From assembly GCA_050178135.1 (NCBI GenBank), contig JBFXGJ010000008.1, positions 1 through 64,000 of the forward strand: a DNA stretch of 64,000 bases. The letters run 5' to 3'. Position 1 is the stretch's first letter. Each line of letters begins with the position of its first letter. The notes under the pieces were generated by a model. That model saw nothing but the letters and a program-made list of their open reading frames with translations, was not told the origin of the DNA and made no database searches. Shown here one piece after another: positions 34,818 to 44,628 of this stretch. The DNA comes from UBA288 sp050178135 (GTDB lineage: Archaea; Halobacteriota; Methanomicrobia; Methanomicrobiales; Methanospirillaceae). The position numbers and the translations under genes were made by a program.

Positions 34818-35372
34818 ATGACACAGACCATAGCGTACGAGGTAACGGGCCAGGACGGCGAGGTGGAGTTCCGGCGGTACCCGTCGCTGGTGCTCGCGAC
34901 GGTGCACGACAGCGGGGACGATCGCGGGTTCCGGCACCTCTTCGCCTTCATCAACGGGGCGAACCGGGCCCGGCGCGAGATCCCGATGACCGCGCCGGTG
35001 ATCACGTCCGAACGGCTCGCGATGACGGCGCCGGTGATCACCGCGCCCGGGAGCATGTCATTCGTGATGCCGCCGGGGATGGAACCGGGAGAGGTACCCG
35101 GGCCGACGGACGACGCAGTGCATATCGAGACGGTGCCGGCGCGCGAGCTCGCCGTGGTCCGCTTCAGCGGGTATGCCGGCCAGGAGGACGTGAAGGCGGC
35201 GAAGGCGCGGCTTCTGTCCGCGCTCGAACGGCTCGGGGTGCGGACGCAGGGGGAGCCATTCTTGATGCGCTACAACTCCCCGTTGACCCCGGGTTTCATC
35301 CGGCGAAACGAGGTCGCTATCGAGGTCGAACCGGACACCCCGGCGGTAGCGGACGCGCCGGGTGCGGTCTGA
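34818..35372 (+). CDS. SOUL/HBP heme-binding family protein
   Basis: 184 residues. It contains YEVTGQDGEVEFRRYPSLV, the PMTAPVITSERLAMTAPVI repeat and a C-terminal RYNSPLTPGFIRRNEVAIEV, all conserved in SOUL proteins. Some members bind heme or tetrapyrroles, but many lack the heme-ligand His. I see no clear candidate here, so the ligand is open. The ATG at 34818 is the first after the DUF523 gene. Confidence 0.87.
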   Translation: MTQTIAYEVTGQDGEVEFRRYPSLVLATVHDSGDDRGFRHLFAFINGANRARREIPMTAPVITSERLAMTAPVITAPGSMSFVMPPGMEPGEVPGPTDDAVHIETVPARELAVVRFSGYAGQEDVKAAKARLLSALERLGVRTQGEPFLMRYNSPLTPGFIRRNEVAIEVEPDTPAVADAPGAV

Positions 35373-35384
35373 AAAAGGGGGAGG

Positions 35385-38300
35385 TCAGGTCGCCCTGATG
35401 TAGCCCGTCCGCTGGACGGTCTCGGTCGACCCGTCGGTGTAGGTGAGTTTCACGAGCGGGCTGAAGGTGCCCTTCGCCGGGTAGTAGAAGGTCGGGTTGA
35501 GGTTCCGCGAGTTCCAGGTATTCAGGTGAGCGGTCTCATCAAAGGACCACCAGGCCGCCTTCACGGCCTTCCCGCTCGCCGGTGTCACCGTGAACTTCAC
35601 AGCGGCCCCCTTCGGGGCCGTCGTCGGCGAAGCCGTGAACGAGGCCCCGCCGGACGGCGACGGCGTCGTCGGTGTCGTCGTGAGAGGGGAGCCCGTCCCG
35701 ATCGCGAACCAGTCCAGGTTCTGACCGTCGCCGGCGAAGTCCAGCCGGATGGTGTGCGTGCCGGCTGGGAGCGTCACCGGGATAACGACCGCCCGCCACG
35801 TCGAGAACGATCCCGTCTTCGGGACCGCGATCGTGCCGGCCGAAACCCCGTCGACGAGGACGGCGAACGTCCGCCCGCTGTTCGGCGACGCAACGCGGGC
35901 GGTCATCATGTACTGGCCCGCCGTCTCGACGGTGGCGGTGTAGGTGAGCCACTCGCCGTCCCGGATCCAGCCGACGTTCGTGGTGCCGCCGGCCGTCTCG
36001 ATGTCGACGTCGTCCTGGCGGTACGCACCCCCGGCATTGCCGGCGGTGGTGTCGTGGTACGCCGCTCCCTCACCGCCCTGGTCGTAGTCTTCCGCCTGGA
36101 TCAGGCAGGGGACCACGGGAACCGGCGTCGGGCCCGTCCCCTCGACGGTCACCTGCACGGTCTTCGTGCGGGACAGGTCGTTCCATATGTGCAGGATCGT
36201 ACCGCCCATCCAGCGGTCCGACTCCAGGATTGCGAGGGAGACGGTGTAAATGCCGGGGCGCAGGAACGTGTGGACGGGGTTCTGCTCGGTCGACCCCGTA
36301 CCGTCTCCGAACTCCCAGAGCCATTCATACGCCCACTCCGACGACATGTCGGTGAAGGAGACGGTCAGTGGCGCCGCGCCGTTCGTCCGATTGGCCGTGA
36401 AGTTTGGCCGCGAGTAGTCGTCCGCGAACGAGATGAAGGAGGGAAACTCGACCCGGTCCATCCCCATGCCGCTGCCGTGGAACAGGAGGCGGAGCGTCCC
36501 CGTCGGAGCGACGACCTGGGTCTGCACCGCCCTGAAGGTCGTCGGGCTGCCCGTGTTCGGGACCCTCACGGTCCCTGCGACCTGGCCGTTCACCTCGACC
36601 TGGACGGACCCCCCGTCACGGTCGCTCCCGAGGTAGAGGAGGAGGGCGGGCTGCATCGGGGACGATGGCGGCATCCCTGCGATCGTGTAGTTCAGCCACT
36701 CGCCGTCCTCGATGCTGGTGACGGCATACCCACCGGGGACGGCGACGATGTCGACGTCGTCCTGGCGGTATGCCCCGCCGCTGTTACCCGGCGTCGTGTC
36801 GTGGTACGCGACTCCCTCGCCGCCGATCGTGTAGTCCTCCGCCTCGATCGAGCCGCATACCGGGAAGGTCACGGTCGGTGTCGGCGTGGGCAGGAACGCG
36901 AACTCGAGCCAGTCAACGTTCTGTCCGTCGCCCGCGAACGCCAGCCGCAGGGTGTGCGTGCCGGCCGGGAGGGCAACGGGGACCGGGACGTCCTGGAACG
37001 TTGCGAACGACCCGGTGTTCGGGACCGGGATCGTGCCTGCTGGCGTTCCGTCGACCATGGCGGCGATCGTCCGTCCGCTGTTCGGCGACGCGACGTGGGC
37101 GGTCATGGTGTACGTCCCGGGCACGGTCACGTTCACGGTGTAGGTGAGCCACTCGCCGTCCCGGATCCAGCCGACGTTCGTGGTGCTGCCAACCGTCTCG
37201 ATGTCCACGTCGTCCGTTCGGTACGCCCCGCCGGTGTTGCCGGCGGTGGTGTCGTGGTACGCCGTCCCCTCACCACCCAGGTCGTAGTCCTCCGCCTCGA
37301 TCCGGCATGGTACCGCGTGCGGTTTGTACGGCGTCGCCCCGCCGCCCTCCATCTCGAGCACGAGGCTGACCGGGAGCGTCCCGCCCTTCGGCGGGTACTG
37401 GGTGACGTTGAAGACCGCGTCACGGTAGCCCGGGAGGGTGGCGACGACCGCCCGGATCGGCGTCGCCGTCAGCATGACCGTCACGTTTAGTGGGCCCGCC
37501 GAGGTGTTTCCCTTCAGGTATCGCGTCCCCGAGATATCCTCGAGGAAGACCTCGGCACCCGCCGGCACGGTGGAGACCAGGAAGAACCCTTTATCCCCGC
37601 CGATCGGCCCAGGCGTCGTGCTCGGCATCGCGAGCGGCAGATGGTCGGTCACCCCCTCGTCGACGTTCACGACATAGGGCTCGTCGCAGAACCCGTCGCC
37701 GTCGGTGTCGGGGTGGGTCTGGGAGAACCCGGTCCCGTTCGGGTGCGCCCAGTAGTTGCCGCCGAGGGACGGCCCGCCGACGATGTTCGGCCCCGGTGTC
37801 TTCGTGACGTTCAGCATCCCCACCTCGACCGCGCCGAAGAAGCCGTTGTCGGCGTTCTCGAGATGGTTGTTCACGAGCCGGCTCGCCCAGTCGCCGCCCA
37901 GGCTGACCCCCTGGCCGTTCCCCGTGATCCAGTTCGCGGTGATGTTCGAGGCGCCCCGATCGGACGAGGAGACCCCGATACCGGCGTTCACTTCGATCCA
38001 GTTCCCGACGATCTCCGCGCCCGCGTGCTCGATCTGGATCCCGTTCCCACCGTTGCCGCGGACCGTGCAGCCCCGGATGACAAGGCCGCTCTCCTTGAGC
38101 GAAACTCCGAACGCCGCGTTCTCCGCGATCACCGAGTCCACGAGGAGGTTCTCCTCGAGCCGGCCGGACAGGTCACTCTCGATGCCCTTTCCGTTCCGTG
38201 TCACGGTGCACCGCTCGATCGTCACCCCGTCGCTCGGGTAGTCGAGACCGATCCCGGCCCCCTCGTTCTCCCGGATCACCGAGTCGCGGACCGTCACCCG

Positions 38301-38774
38301 TTCGGCGCCGCCCATAGCGGCGTAGCCACACCCTATCCCGAGCCCGTTCCGCTCGACCAGGACGTCCTCAATCACCGTGCCGTTCACCCGCCCGACAGAG
38401 ATCCCGGTCGCGCTCTCGCGGGCGGTGAGGTTCCGGATGGTCACGTTCGTGATCGAGCCCGCCGACGAACCGCTGATGAAGACGGCGGTGCGGTTCGTGG
38501 CCATCACCGCGTGGCCCATCCCGTCGAGCAGGACGTCGGAGCTCTCGATCGCCACCCCGTACGCCTCGCCCGTGAGATCGTGGTCGAGGGTATAGCTCCC
38601 CGGCTGGCTGATCACGAGCCCGAGCCCGAGCGTGGTTCGCGGTTCTATCGTCACGTCCTGTGCACCGGCATATGCCGGCAGCGCACTGAGCACGACGAGG
38701 CTCAGGGCGATGAGCAGGATGATCGTTCGTTGGGGCGCTGGCCGGCGCCGTTCAACAGCGTGTGTCTGCGACAT
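35385..38774 (-). CDS. giant surface protein: beta-helix, PEGA, three CBM6-like, PKD and PKD-like tail
   Basis: 1129 residues from the ATG at 38774 (ATG 38816 is also possible). A signal peptide ends near residue 38. A NosD-like beta-helix (45-330) closes with GPNIVGGPSLGGNYW and DTDGDGFCD. Then come PEGA (about 415-495), CBM6-like 1 and 2 (500-785), a PKD domain (790-890, WLWEFGDG) and CBM6-like 3 (895-1035). The C-terminal PKD-like tail (1045-1129) is shared with two other proteins here. Each CBM6-like unit starts with an IEAEDY-type strand. There is no dockerin. It is probably a carbohydrate-binding surface or sheath protein. Confidence 0.8.
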   Translation of the reverse strand: MSQTHAVERRRPAPQRTIILLIALSLVVLSALPAYAGAQDVTIEPRTTLGLGLVISQPGSYTLDHDLTGEAYGVAIESSDVLLDGMGHAVMATNRTAVFISGSSAGSITNVTIRNLTARESATGISVGRVNGTVIEDVLVERNGLGIGCGYAAMGGAERVTVRDSVIRENEGAGIGLDYPSDGVTIERCTVTRNGKGIESDLSGRLEENLLVDSVIAENAAFGVSLKESGLVIRGCTVRGNGGNGIQIEHAGAEIVGNWIEVNAGIGVSSSDRGASNITANWITGNGQGVSLGGDWASRLVNNHLENADNGFFGAVEVGMLNVTKTPGPNIVGGPSLGGNYWAHPNGTGFSQTHPDTDGDGFCDEPYVVNVDEGVTDHLPLAMPSTTPGPIGGDKGFFLVSTVPAGAEVFLEDISGTRYLKGNTSAGPLNVTVMLTATPIRAVVATLPGYRDAVFNVTQYPPKGGTLPVSLVLEMEGGGATPYKPHAVPCRIEAEDYDLGGEGTAYHDTTAGNTGGAYRTDDVDIETVGSTTNVGWIRDGEWLTYTVNVTVPGTYTMTAHVASPNSGRTIAAMVDGTPAGTIPVPNTGSFATFQDVPVPVALPAGTHTLRLAFAGDGQNVDWLEFAFLPTPTPTVTFPVCGSIEAEDYTIGGEGVAYHDTTPGNSGGAYRQDDVDIVAVPGGYAVTSIEDGEWLNYTIAGMPPSSPMQPALLLYLGSDRDGGSVQVEVNGQVAGTVRVPNTGSPTTFRAVQTQVVAPTGTLRLLFHGSGMGMDRVEFPSFISFADDYSRPNFTANRTNGAAPLTVSFTDMSSEWAYEWLWEFGDGTGSTEQNPVHTFLRPGIYTVSLAILESDRWMGGTILHIWNDLSRTKTVQVTVEGTGPTPVPVVPCLIQAEDYDQGGEGAAYHDTTAGNAGGAYRQDDVDIETAGGTTNVGWIRDGEWLTYTATVETAGQYMMTARVASPNSGRTFAVLVDGVSAGTIAVPKTGSFSTWRAVVIPVTLPAGTHTIRLDFAGDGQNLDWFAIGTGSPLTTTPTTPSPSGGASFTASPTTAPKGAAVKFTVTPASGKAVKAAWWSFDETAHLNTWNSRNLNPTFYYPAKGTFSPLVKLTYTDGSTETVQRTGYIRAT

Positions 38775-39010
38775 CTCCTTTCTCCAACCGCTCCGCTCCG
38801 GAGCGGCGATACGCATCCTGGCGTCTCTTCTCACGCGGAGAGCCTGTCGGCGCCCGGCACCACGGCCATGAAAGAGGGTCTATCGCTCCACGCGCGATTA
38901 GGGTAGGTTCACGCCCACCCAGATAATACTTTTGAGATTATATTTCGTAGCACGGCGAAAACAGGGACGGTGGGGACCGGTGCCAGTCCCCCGGAGGGGG
39001 AGGAGCGAAA

Positions 39011-39868
39011 TCAGCCCTCGCGGACTACGACCACCCGCCAGCCGGTCTCGTGGATGCCCGCCGTCCCCCAGGTCGCCTGCTTCGTAACCACCGGTCCGCC
39101 GCCCGTCGCGGTGAACGTGTAGGTGCCGGTGCCCACCGGCTCGGTCGCCATCCGCTGGGCGAGCTCCCGGAGTTCGGTGTGGGCCGCGTACGAGGGGTCC
39201 GTGAACACGTTCTTGCCGATCTCGTCGAGGTCGGGATCGAAGAGGACGCGTCCATCCGGCTGCATCGCCCACGCCGTGAGCGTCGTCCCGGAGACCGCCC
39301 GGTCGATCCGGTCGGCGAGCAGCATCGACGGGTCAAAGGCCACCGAGACGAGCCCCGTGAACGAACCGTCCGCCCCGGTGACGGGATGCTGTAGCACGGC
39401 CGCATCGAACCCTTCGGTCGCGGTAAAGATCGGCGATATCGCGGGGCGACGGTCCTTGAGCGCCTCCTGGACGTGGGTCTGGTTCGCCAGGCTCGTCCCG
39501 ATCATGCGCGTATACTCCACGGGCATCGCCGCGACGACCTGTCCCTGGGGGTCGATCGAGAGCGCGTCCGCGACATGCGGCGAGAAGGCGGCCACCCGCT
39601 CGAGCGACGCGTTCGCGTCCGGCCCCGAGAGACCCGACCGGCCCAGCTCGGCGGCGGCCGTCGCGATGTTCGTGTCCATCTCGCCGAGCGTCGTGTTCAC
39701 GTCGGCGACGATCGCGGCCAGCACGGTCGCCGGGTCGGCGTCGACGAGCGGCGCGCCTGTTGTCGGTACCGCCGGTGTCGCTGCGTTCGATCCGGGAAGC
39801 GAGGCGCACCCGGCCGCGAGCACGGCGGCCGTGGCGAGCAGGAGGCAGAGCAGGAGACGGGAGACCAT
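39011..39868 (-). CDS. lipoprotein with Cache-like sensor domain
   Basis: 285 residues. The signal peptide ends in the lipobox LAAGC (about residues 17-21). The ectodomain has the double-Cache layout: a long helix (ADVNTTLGEMDTNIATAAAEL), then DPQGQVVAAMPVEYTRMIG, SPIFTATEGF and QHPVTGADGSFTGLVSVAFD, then a second sheet with QPDGRVLFDPD. Cache domains usually bind small metabolites for sensor kinases or chemoreceptors. Here there is no signalling domain, so it may act as a separate binding subunit. Confidence 0.8.
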   Translation of the reverse strand: MVSRLLLCLLLATAAVLAAGCASLPGSNAATPAVPTTGAPLVDADPATVLAAIVADVNTTLGEMDTNIATAAAELGRSGLSGPDANASLERVAAFSPHVADALSIDPQGQVVAAMPVEYTRMIGTSLANQTHVQEALKDRRPAISPIFTATEGFDAAVLQHPVTGADGSFTGLVSVAFDPSMLLADRIDRAVSGTTLTAWAMQPDGRVLFDPDLDEIGKNVFTDPSYAAHTELRELAQRMATEPVGTGTYTFTATGGGPVVTKQATWGTAGIHETGWRVVVVREG

Positions 39869-39916
39869 GGACAAGAGTGGTCCCCCGGAAAAGATAATCC
39901 CGGCGGAGCCGACGTC

Positions 39917-41200
39917 TCACTCCGGGGGACGCGGCTCCGGCTTCGGGAGGAGGTCCCCCGCGAGGCGGACGGCGCAGAGGTCCCCGCACATCGAGCAGGT
40001 CTCCAGGGCCCCATCGCGCTCGTGGATCCGCCGCGCGTGGGCCGGGAAGAGGGAGAGGGCGAACTGCTCGTCCCAGTCGAGCCGGCGCCGCGCATCGCCC
40101 ATCCGGGACTCCTGCCGGGCGGCGGAGCCGGTGGGGAGACGGGAGAGGGTCCCGACGTGGGCGGCGAGGCGCGCCACCCGGGTCCCCTCCACGATATCGT
40201 CCCGGTCGGGCAGGGCCAGGTGCTCGGCCGGAGAGACCATGCAGAGGAAGTCGGCCCCGTGCTGGCAGGCGACCGCCCCCCCGATCGCCGCAACGACGTG
40301 GTCGTACCCTGGTGCAAGGTCGGTCACCAGCGGCCCGAGCAGGTAGAGCGGCGCGTCGTCGGTCATCTCCTTCAACATCCGGACGTTGTACCCCACCTGG
40401 TCGAGGGGCATGTGACCGGGACCCTCGATCATCCGCTCAACCCCCGCATCGAGCGCCTTCTTCGCGAGCCGCCCGAGGGTCAGGTACTCGGTCGCCTTCG
40501 CGAGCCGCTCCGCGTCGGACCAGCACCCGGGCCGCATCCCGTCGCCGAGCGAGAGGACCACGCCGTACTCTCGCAGGAGCTCGCAGAGGTAGTCGAACTC
40601 GGCAAAGAGCGGGTTCTCCTCTCCCCGCTCCGCCATCATCACCGTGTGGAACGCGCCCCCGCGGGAGACGACACCCATCACCCGGGGGTCGTCAACCAGG
40701 GCACGGTACGCATCCTGGTTCACGCCGCAGTGGAGGGTGAGGAAGTCGACCCCCTCGCGGCAGTGCTCGCGGATCACGCGAAAGAGGAGGTCCGCGTCCA
40801 CGTCGGCGGCGTTCCCGGCCCGCCGAACCGCCTCGTAGACCGGCACGGTCCCCACCGTGGCATCGAGCCCCAGGATCGAACGCCGGATCGCCGGCAGGTC
40901 GCCGCCGGTCGAGAGGTCCATCAGGGCGTCCGCCCCCTCGTCGAGCGCCGCCCGGGCCTTCTCGAGTTCCAGGGCCGGGTCGCAGCGCGTCCCCGAGGTC
41001 CCGACGTTCACGTTCACCTTGACCCGGCAGCCCGCGCCGATCGCGCAGAGCCGGTGCTCCCGCCGCGGGTTGGCCGGGACCACGATCCGGCCGCGGGCGA
41101 TCGCCCGGGCCACGCGGCGGGGGACGAGCCCCTCGTCGCGGGCGATGGCGTGGGCCACCTCGGGCACGGACCCGAGGCAGTCCTCGATCAGGCGGTGCAT
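39917..41200 (-). CDS. thiC: phosphomethylpyrimidine synthase ThiC
   Basis: 427 residues, the short archaeal ThiC. VNVNVGTSGTRCD, ADALMDLSTGGDLP, EGVDFLTLHCGVN, SRGGAF, SLGDGMRPGC and ERMIEGPGHMPLDQ are the ThiC signatures. The C-terminal CSMCGDLC (CxxCxxxC-type) binds the 4Fe-4S cluster of this radical SAM enzyme. It converts AIR to the thiamine pyrimidine. It is divergent from the MBL gene, and I see no obvious thiamine riboswitch in the 35-nt gap. Confidence 0.95.
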   Translation of the reverse strand: MHRLIEDCLGSVPEVAHAIARDEGLVPRRVARAIARGRIVVPANPRREHRLCAIGAGCRVKVNVNVGTSGTRCDPALELEKARAALDEGADALMDLSTGGDLPAIRRSILGLDATVGTVPVYEAVRRAGNAADVDADLLFRVIREHCREGVDFLTLHCGVNQDAYRALVDDPRVMGVVSRGGAFHTVMMAERGEENPLFAEFDYLCELLREYGVVLSLGDGMRPGCWSDAERLAKATEYLTLGRLAKKALDAGVERMIEGPGHMPLDQVGYNVRMLKEMTDDAPLYLLGPLVTDLAPGYDHVVAAIGGAVACQHGADFLCMVSPAEHLALPDRDDIVEGTRVARLAAHVGTLSRLPTGSAARQESRMGDARRRLDWDEQFALSLFPAHARRIHERDGALETCSMCGDLCAVRLAGDLLPKPEPRPPE

Positions 41201-41235
41201 AAACAGGATATGGCCCGCGGTCGTTATATGGTTGT

Positions 41236-41832
41236 ATGCCGATCCGATGGATTCCCGGGCGCGGGATGTTCGCCAATGCCTTTATCGCCGGTTCCGTCCT
41301 CGTCGACGCGGGCGTCCTGCCCATGGCGGTCGAGCCCTACCGGGACGAGATCGCGGTGATCGTCCTCACGCACGGCCACTACGACCACACCGCCCACGTG
41401 CGGGAGATCGCCCACATGTGCAGCGCCCGGGTCGCGATCCACGAGGCGGACGCGCCGGCGCTCCTCGATGAGATGTACTCCCTCTCGTCGCACTTCGGGG
41501 CCCACCCGCCCGGCATCCTCCCCGACCTCCTCATCCGCGACGGCGACCTGGTGGAGGGGCTCCGGGTGGTTCATACCCCGGGACACACCCCCGGCTCCTG
41601 CTGCCTCCACGACGAGGCGACCGGCGACCTCATCTCGGGCGACACCGTCTTCTCCGACGGCTGCTTCGGCCGGTACGACTTCCCCGGCGGCTCCCGCGAG
41701 GCCCTCGCCCGTTCGCTCGACCACCTCGCCGCCCTCGATGTGCGCGGGATCTATCCCGGGCACGGCTTCCCCGCGGAGGAAGGAGGGGACCGACAGATCC
41801 GGGCCGCCCGGGAGCTGATCCGCCGCCTCTAG
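41236..41832 (+). CDS. metallo-beta-lactamase fold hydrolase
   Basis: 198 residues. The LTHGHYDHTAH motif supplies the zinc ligands HxHxDH. HTPGHTPGSCCLH gives the next His, SGDTVFSDGCFGRYDFPGG the bridging Asp, and YPGHG the last His. The length and FGRYDFPGG run fit the glyoxalase-II-like branch. The substrate is unknown. A TATA-like TGCATAAAC at about 41197-41206 predicts a nearly leaderless transcript. Confidence 0.88.
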   Translation: MPIRWIPGRGMFANAFIAGSVLVDAGVLPMAVEPYRDEIAVIVLTHGHYDHTAHVREIAHMCSARVAIHEADAPALLDEMYSLSSHFGAHPPGILPDLLIRDGDLVEGLRVVHTPGHTPGSCCLHDEATGDLISGDTVFSDGCFGRYDFPGGSREALARSLDHLAALDVRGIYPGHGFPAEEGGDRQIRAARELIRRL

Positions 41833-41834
41833 GG

Positions 41835-42266
41835 ATGGAACCCGGCACCTACTGCCTGGTCTTCCGGAACCGCGCGTGCACCCTGGACGTGGGTGGGCTC
41901 GGAACGGTCGCGTTCCGGGCCGGGTACCACCTCTATGTCGGCTCGGCGCTCGGCCCGGGGGGACTGGCCCGCGTCGAGCGGCACCTCCGCCTCGCTCGCG
42001 AGCGGGGCCGTCCACCCCGCTGGCACGTCGACCGTCTGCTGCTCGATCCGGGCTTCCGGGTGGTCGCGGTCGTCACCGGTACCGGGCCCGAACGGTGCGA
42101 GTGCGCGCTCGCACGGGCCATCGGCGGCGATTCAGTCCCCGGGTTCGGTTCGAGCGACTGCCGGTGCAGCTCGCACCTCTTCTACCGGTCCCGTGACCCG
42201 GAACAGGAGGTCGCCGCCGCCTTCGCCAAGGTCGGTCTCGCCCCAACCGTGGACCGGGCGGGCTGA
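41835..42266 (+). CDS. DUF123 (GIY-YIG-like) protein
   Basis: 143 residues. Residues 4-12 (GTYCLVFRN), then GYHLYVGSALGPGGLARVERH and PRWHVDRLLL, and the terminal CRCSSHLFY, are the DUF123 pattern, a GIY-YIG nuclease relative in archaea. In some species it is fused to endonuclease III. Here it is separate but starts 2 nt after the MBL gene, so the two are co-transcribed. Confidence 0.82.
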   Translation: MEPGTYCLVFRNRACTLDVGGLGTVAFRAGYHLYVGSALGPGGLARVERHLRLARERGRPPRWHVDRLLLDPGFRVVAVVTGTGPERCECALARAIGGDSVPGFGSSDCRCSSHLFYRSRDPEQEVAAAFAKVGLAPTVDRAG

Positions 42267-42331
42267 TCGGAATCATTTCGAAAAGCCTATTGTCGGAGGG
42301 GGGAAGGTGTTGATCTGAGGATTAACCACCT

Positions 42332-44572
42332 TTGACCATCAACGTCCTGTACGTGGACGACGAGCCCGCCCTCCTCGAACTCTTCCGGCTCTTTCTCGGC
42401 CAGGAGCCCGGGTTCCAGGTCAGGACCGCCGCTTCCGGCCGAGAGGCGCTCATGGAGCTCGCCCGCAGTCCCGTCGACGTCGTCGTCTCGGACTACCAGA
42501 TGCCCGTGATGAATGGAATCGAGCTCCTCAAGGCCTGCCGCCGCGACTTCGGCGAGATCCCGTTCATCCTCTTCACCGGCCGGGGCCGCGAGGAGATCGT
42601 GATCGAGGCGATCGACAACGGTGCCGACTTCTATCTTCAGAAGGGGGGCGAGCCCGAGGCGCAGTTCGCCGAGCTCCTCCACAAGTGCCGGCAGGCGGTC
42701 CGTCGCCGACGGGCCGAGGCCGCCCTCCGCGAGAGCGAGGCGCGGCACCGGGAGATGGCCGAGCGGATCTCGGAGATCGTCCTCCTCCTCGACGAGCACG
42801 GCGTCCCGGTCTACGTCTCGCCCTCGATGGAACGGGTCACCGGGTACTCACCCGACCACGTGGTGGGCCACCCGCTCGACCCCGGCATGATCGACGTCCG
42901 GGCCCTCTCCGCGATCCGCGCCTCGGAGGCCGACATGCAGGCGGGCCGGCCCAGCCCGCCGATCACGATCGAGAGCCGACGGCGCGACGGGGAGCCGATC
43001 GTCCTGGAGGGGACCGGGGTTCCCGTCGTTCGGGACGGCCGGTTCCGCGGCGTGCAGGTCGTCCTCCGCGACATCACCGAGCGGCGGCGGACAGAGGACG
43101 AACTCCGCGCTGCCTACGAGCACCTCTCGGCCGCGGAGGAAGAGCTGCGGCAGAGCTTCGACGAGTTGAAGGCGAGCGAGACGGACCTGCGCGCCTCTGA
43201 GGAGCGGGTCCGGGCGCTCCTCGAGTCCACCCCGACCGGGCTCCACCTCTACCGCCTCGAGCCAGACGGGCGGCTCGTCTTCCAGGGAGGTAACCCGGCG
43301 GCGGACCGGATCCTGGGCCGGGACCACGCCTCGATCGTCGGGCTCTCGATCGAGGAGGCCTTCCCCGGACTCGCCGGCACGGAGATCCCCGAGCGGTACC
43401 GGGATGTGGCCCGCACCGGGGTCCCCTTCGTCCAGGAGGACGTCCCCTACCGGGAAGAGGGAAACGAGCGGGCGTACGAGGTCTCGGCCTTCCGGTTCGG
43501 CCCGGGGGAAGTCGCCGCCCAGTTTATCGAGGTCACCCGCCACCTCGTCCTGGAGCGGGAGCTCCGCCGCCTCTCCCGTGAGTGGGAGGGGGTCTTCCAG
43601 GCGATCGGCCACCCGGTCCTGATCCTGGGGACCGACCAGGCGATCCTCTCGGCGAACCGGGCGGCCCTCCACGCCATCGGCCTCGACCTCGCGTCGCTCT
43701 GGGGCCGGCGCTGCTACGAGGTCTTTCATCACGCCGCCGCTCCGCCCGACGGGTGCCCGTTCCGTCGGCTGTTTGAACAGGGCGACGCGGGAGGCTCGGT
43801 CGAGATGGTGGTCGAGTCCCTGAACGGCACCTTCCTCGTCACCTGCAACCCGATCTACGACGACCGCGGGAGAGTGTCGAAGGTGATCCACACCATGACC
43901 GAGATCACCGACCGCGTCCAGAACGAGAAGGCCCTCCGTGAGGCCCATGCCCGGATCGCCCTCCTCACGAGCCTGACCCGACACGACCTCCGCAACCGGA
44001 TGATGGTGGTCCAGGGCTACCTCCGCCTCGCCGAACGGGAGTCGGACCCCGAAACCGCCGCCCACCACCGGGAGCTCGCGCTCCGGAACGTCGCGATGAT
44101 GGAGCGGATCCTTGAGTTCACGACGGACTACGAGCGGGTGGGGGCGCGAGCTCCCGAGTGGCAGCAGGTCGCCACGGTCGTCCGCCAGGCGCTCGGCGAG
44201 GTCGAGCTGGAGGGGATCCGTCTCGAGATCGAGGCCGGGGATCGGGAGGTGCTGGCCGACCCACTGCTCCGCAAGGTCTTCTCGAACCTGATGGACAACA
44301 CGGTCCGGTACGGCGGGTGCGTCAGCCGGATCCGGGTCGAGACCCGTGCCGAAGGCGATGCCCTCGTGATCGTCTACACCGACGACGGCGTCGGGATCGA
44401 CGACGCCGAGAAGACGCGGATCTTCGAGAAGGGATTCGGCAAGAACACCGGTCTCGGGCTCTACCTGGTCCCCCAGATCCTCGGGATCACCGGCGTCTCG
44501 ATCGTCGAGAACGGCCGGCCGGGCGAGGGGGTGCGGTTCGAGCTCTGCTGCCCCCGGGGGACCTGGCGCTAG
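42332..44572 (+). CDS. receiver-PAS-PAS-PAS hybrid histidine kinase
   Basis: 746 residues, soluble. The receiver (1-120) is complete: VLYVDDEP, the phosphoacceptor Asp in VVVSDYQMPVMNG and the Lys in YLQKGG. PAS domains cover about 140-255, 290-400 and 410-535. The third holds a C-x-EVFH...CPF cysteine motif. The DHp His is in TRHDLRNRMM (about 550) and the HATPase has NLMDNTVRYG, DDGVGID and GLGLYLV. The start is a TTG at 42332 behind GAGG; no ATG is in frame nearby. The input signal is unknown. Confidence 0.85.
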   Translation: MTINVLYVDDEPALLELFRLFLGQEPGFQVRTAASGREALMELARSPVDVVVSDYQMPVMNGIELLKACRRDFGEIPFILFTGRGREEIVIEAIDNGADFYLQKGGEPEAQFAELLHKCRQAVRRRRAEAALRESEARHREMAERISEIVLLLDEHGVPVYVSPSMERVTGYSPDHVVGHPLDPGMIDVRALSAIRASEADMQAGRPSPPITIESRRRDGEPIVLEGTGVPVVRDGRFRGVQVVLRDITERRRTEDELRAAYEHLSAAEEELRQSFDELKASETDLRASEERVRALLESTPTGLHLYRLEPDGRLVFQGGNPAADRILGRDHASIVGLSIEEAFPGLAGTEIPERYRDVARTGVPFVQEDVPYREEGNERAYEVSAFRFGPGEVAAQFIEVTRHLVLERELRRLSREWEGVFQAIGHPVLILGTDQAILSANRAALHAIGLDLASLWGRRCYEVFHHAAAPPDGCPFRRLFEQGDAGGSVEMVVESLNGTFLVTCNPIYDDRGRVSKVIHTMTEITDRVQNEKALREAHARIALLTSLTRHDLRNRMMVVQGYLRLAERESDPETAAHHRELALRNVAMMERILEFTTDYERVGARAPEWQQVATVVRQALGEVELEGIRLEIEAGDREVLADPLLRKVFSNLMDNTVRYGGCVSRIRVETRAEGDALVIVYTDDGVGIDDAEKTRIFEKGFGKNTGLGLYLVPQILGITGVSIVENGRPGEGVRFELCCPRGTWR

Positions 44573-44628
44573 CCGGTCCTTTCGGCAGGCGCCAGCCTTT
44601 ATTATCCTGAAAGAATCATCTCCCCTCC

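Noticed and set aside
41200..41236. Thiamine riboswitch ahead of thiC
   Set aside because: Only 35 nt separate thiC from the divergent gene, which is too short for a TPP aptamer, and no conserved thi-box bases are present.
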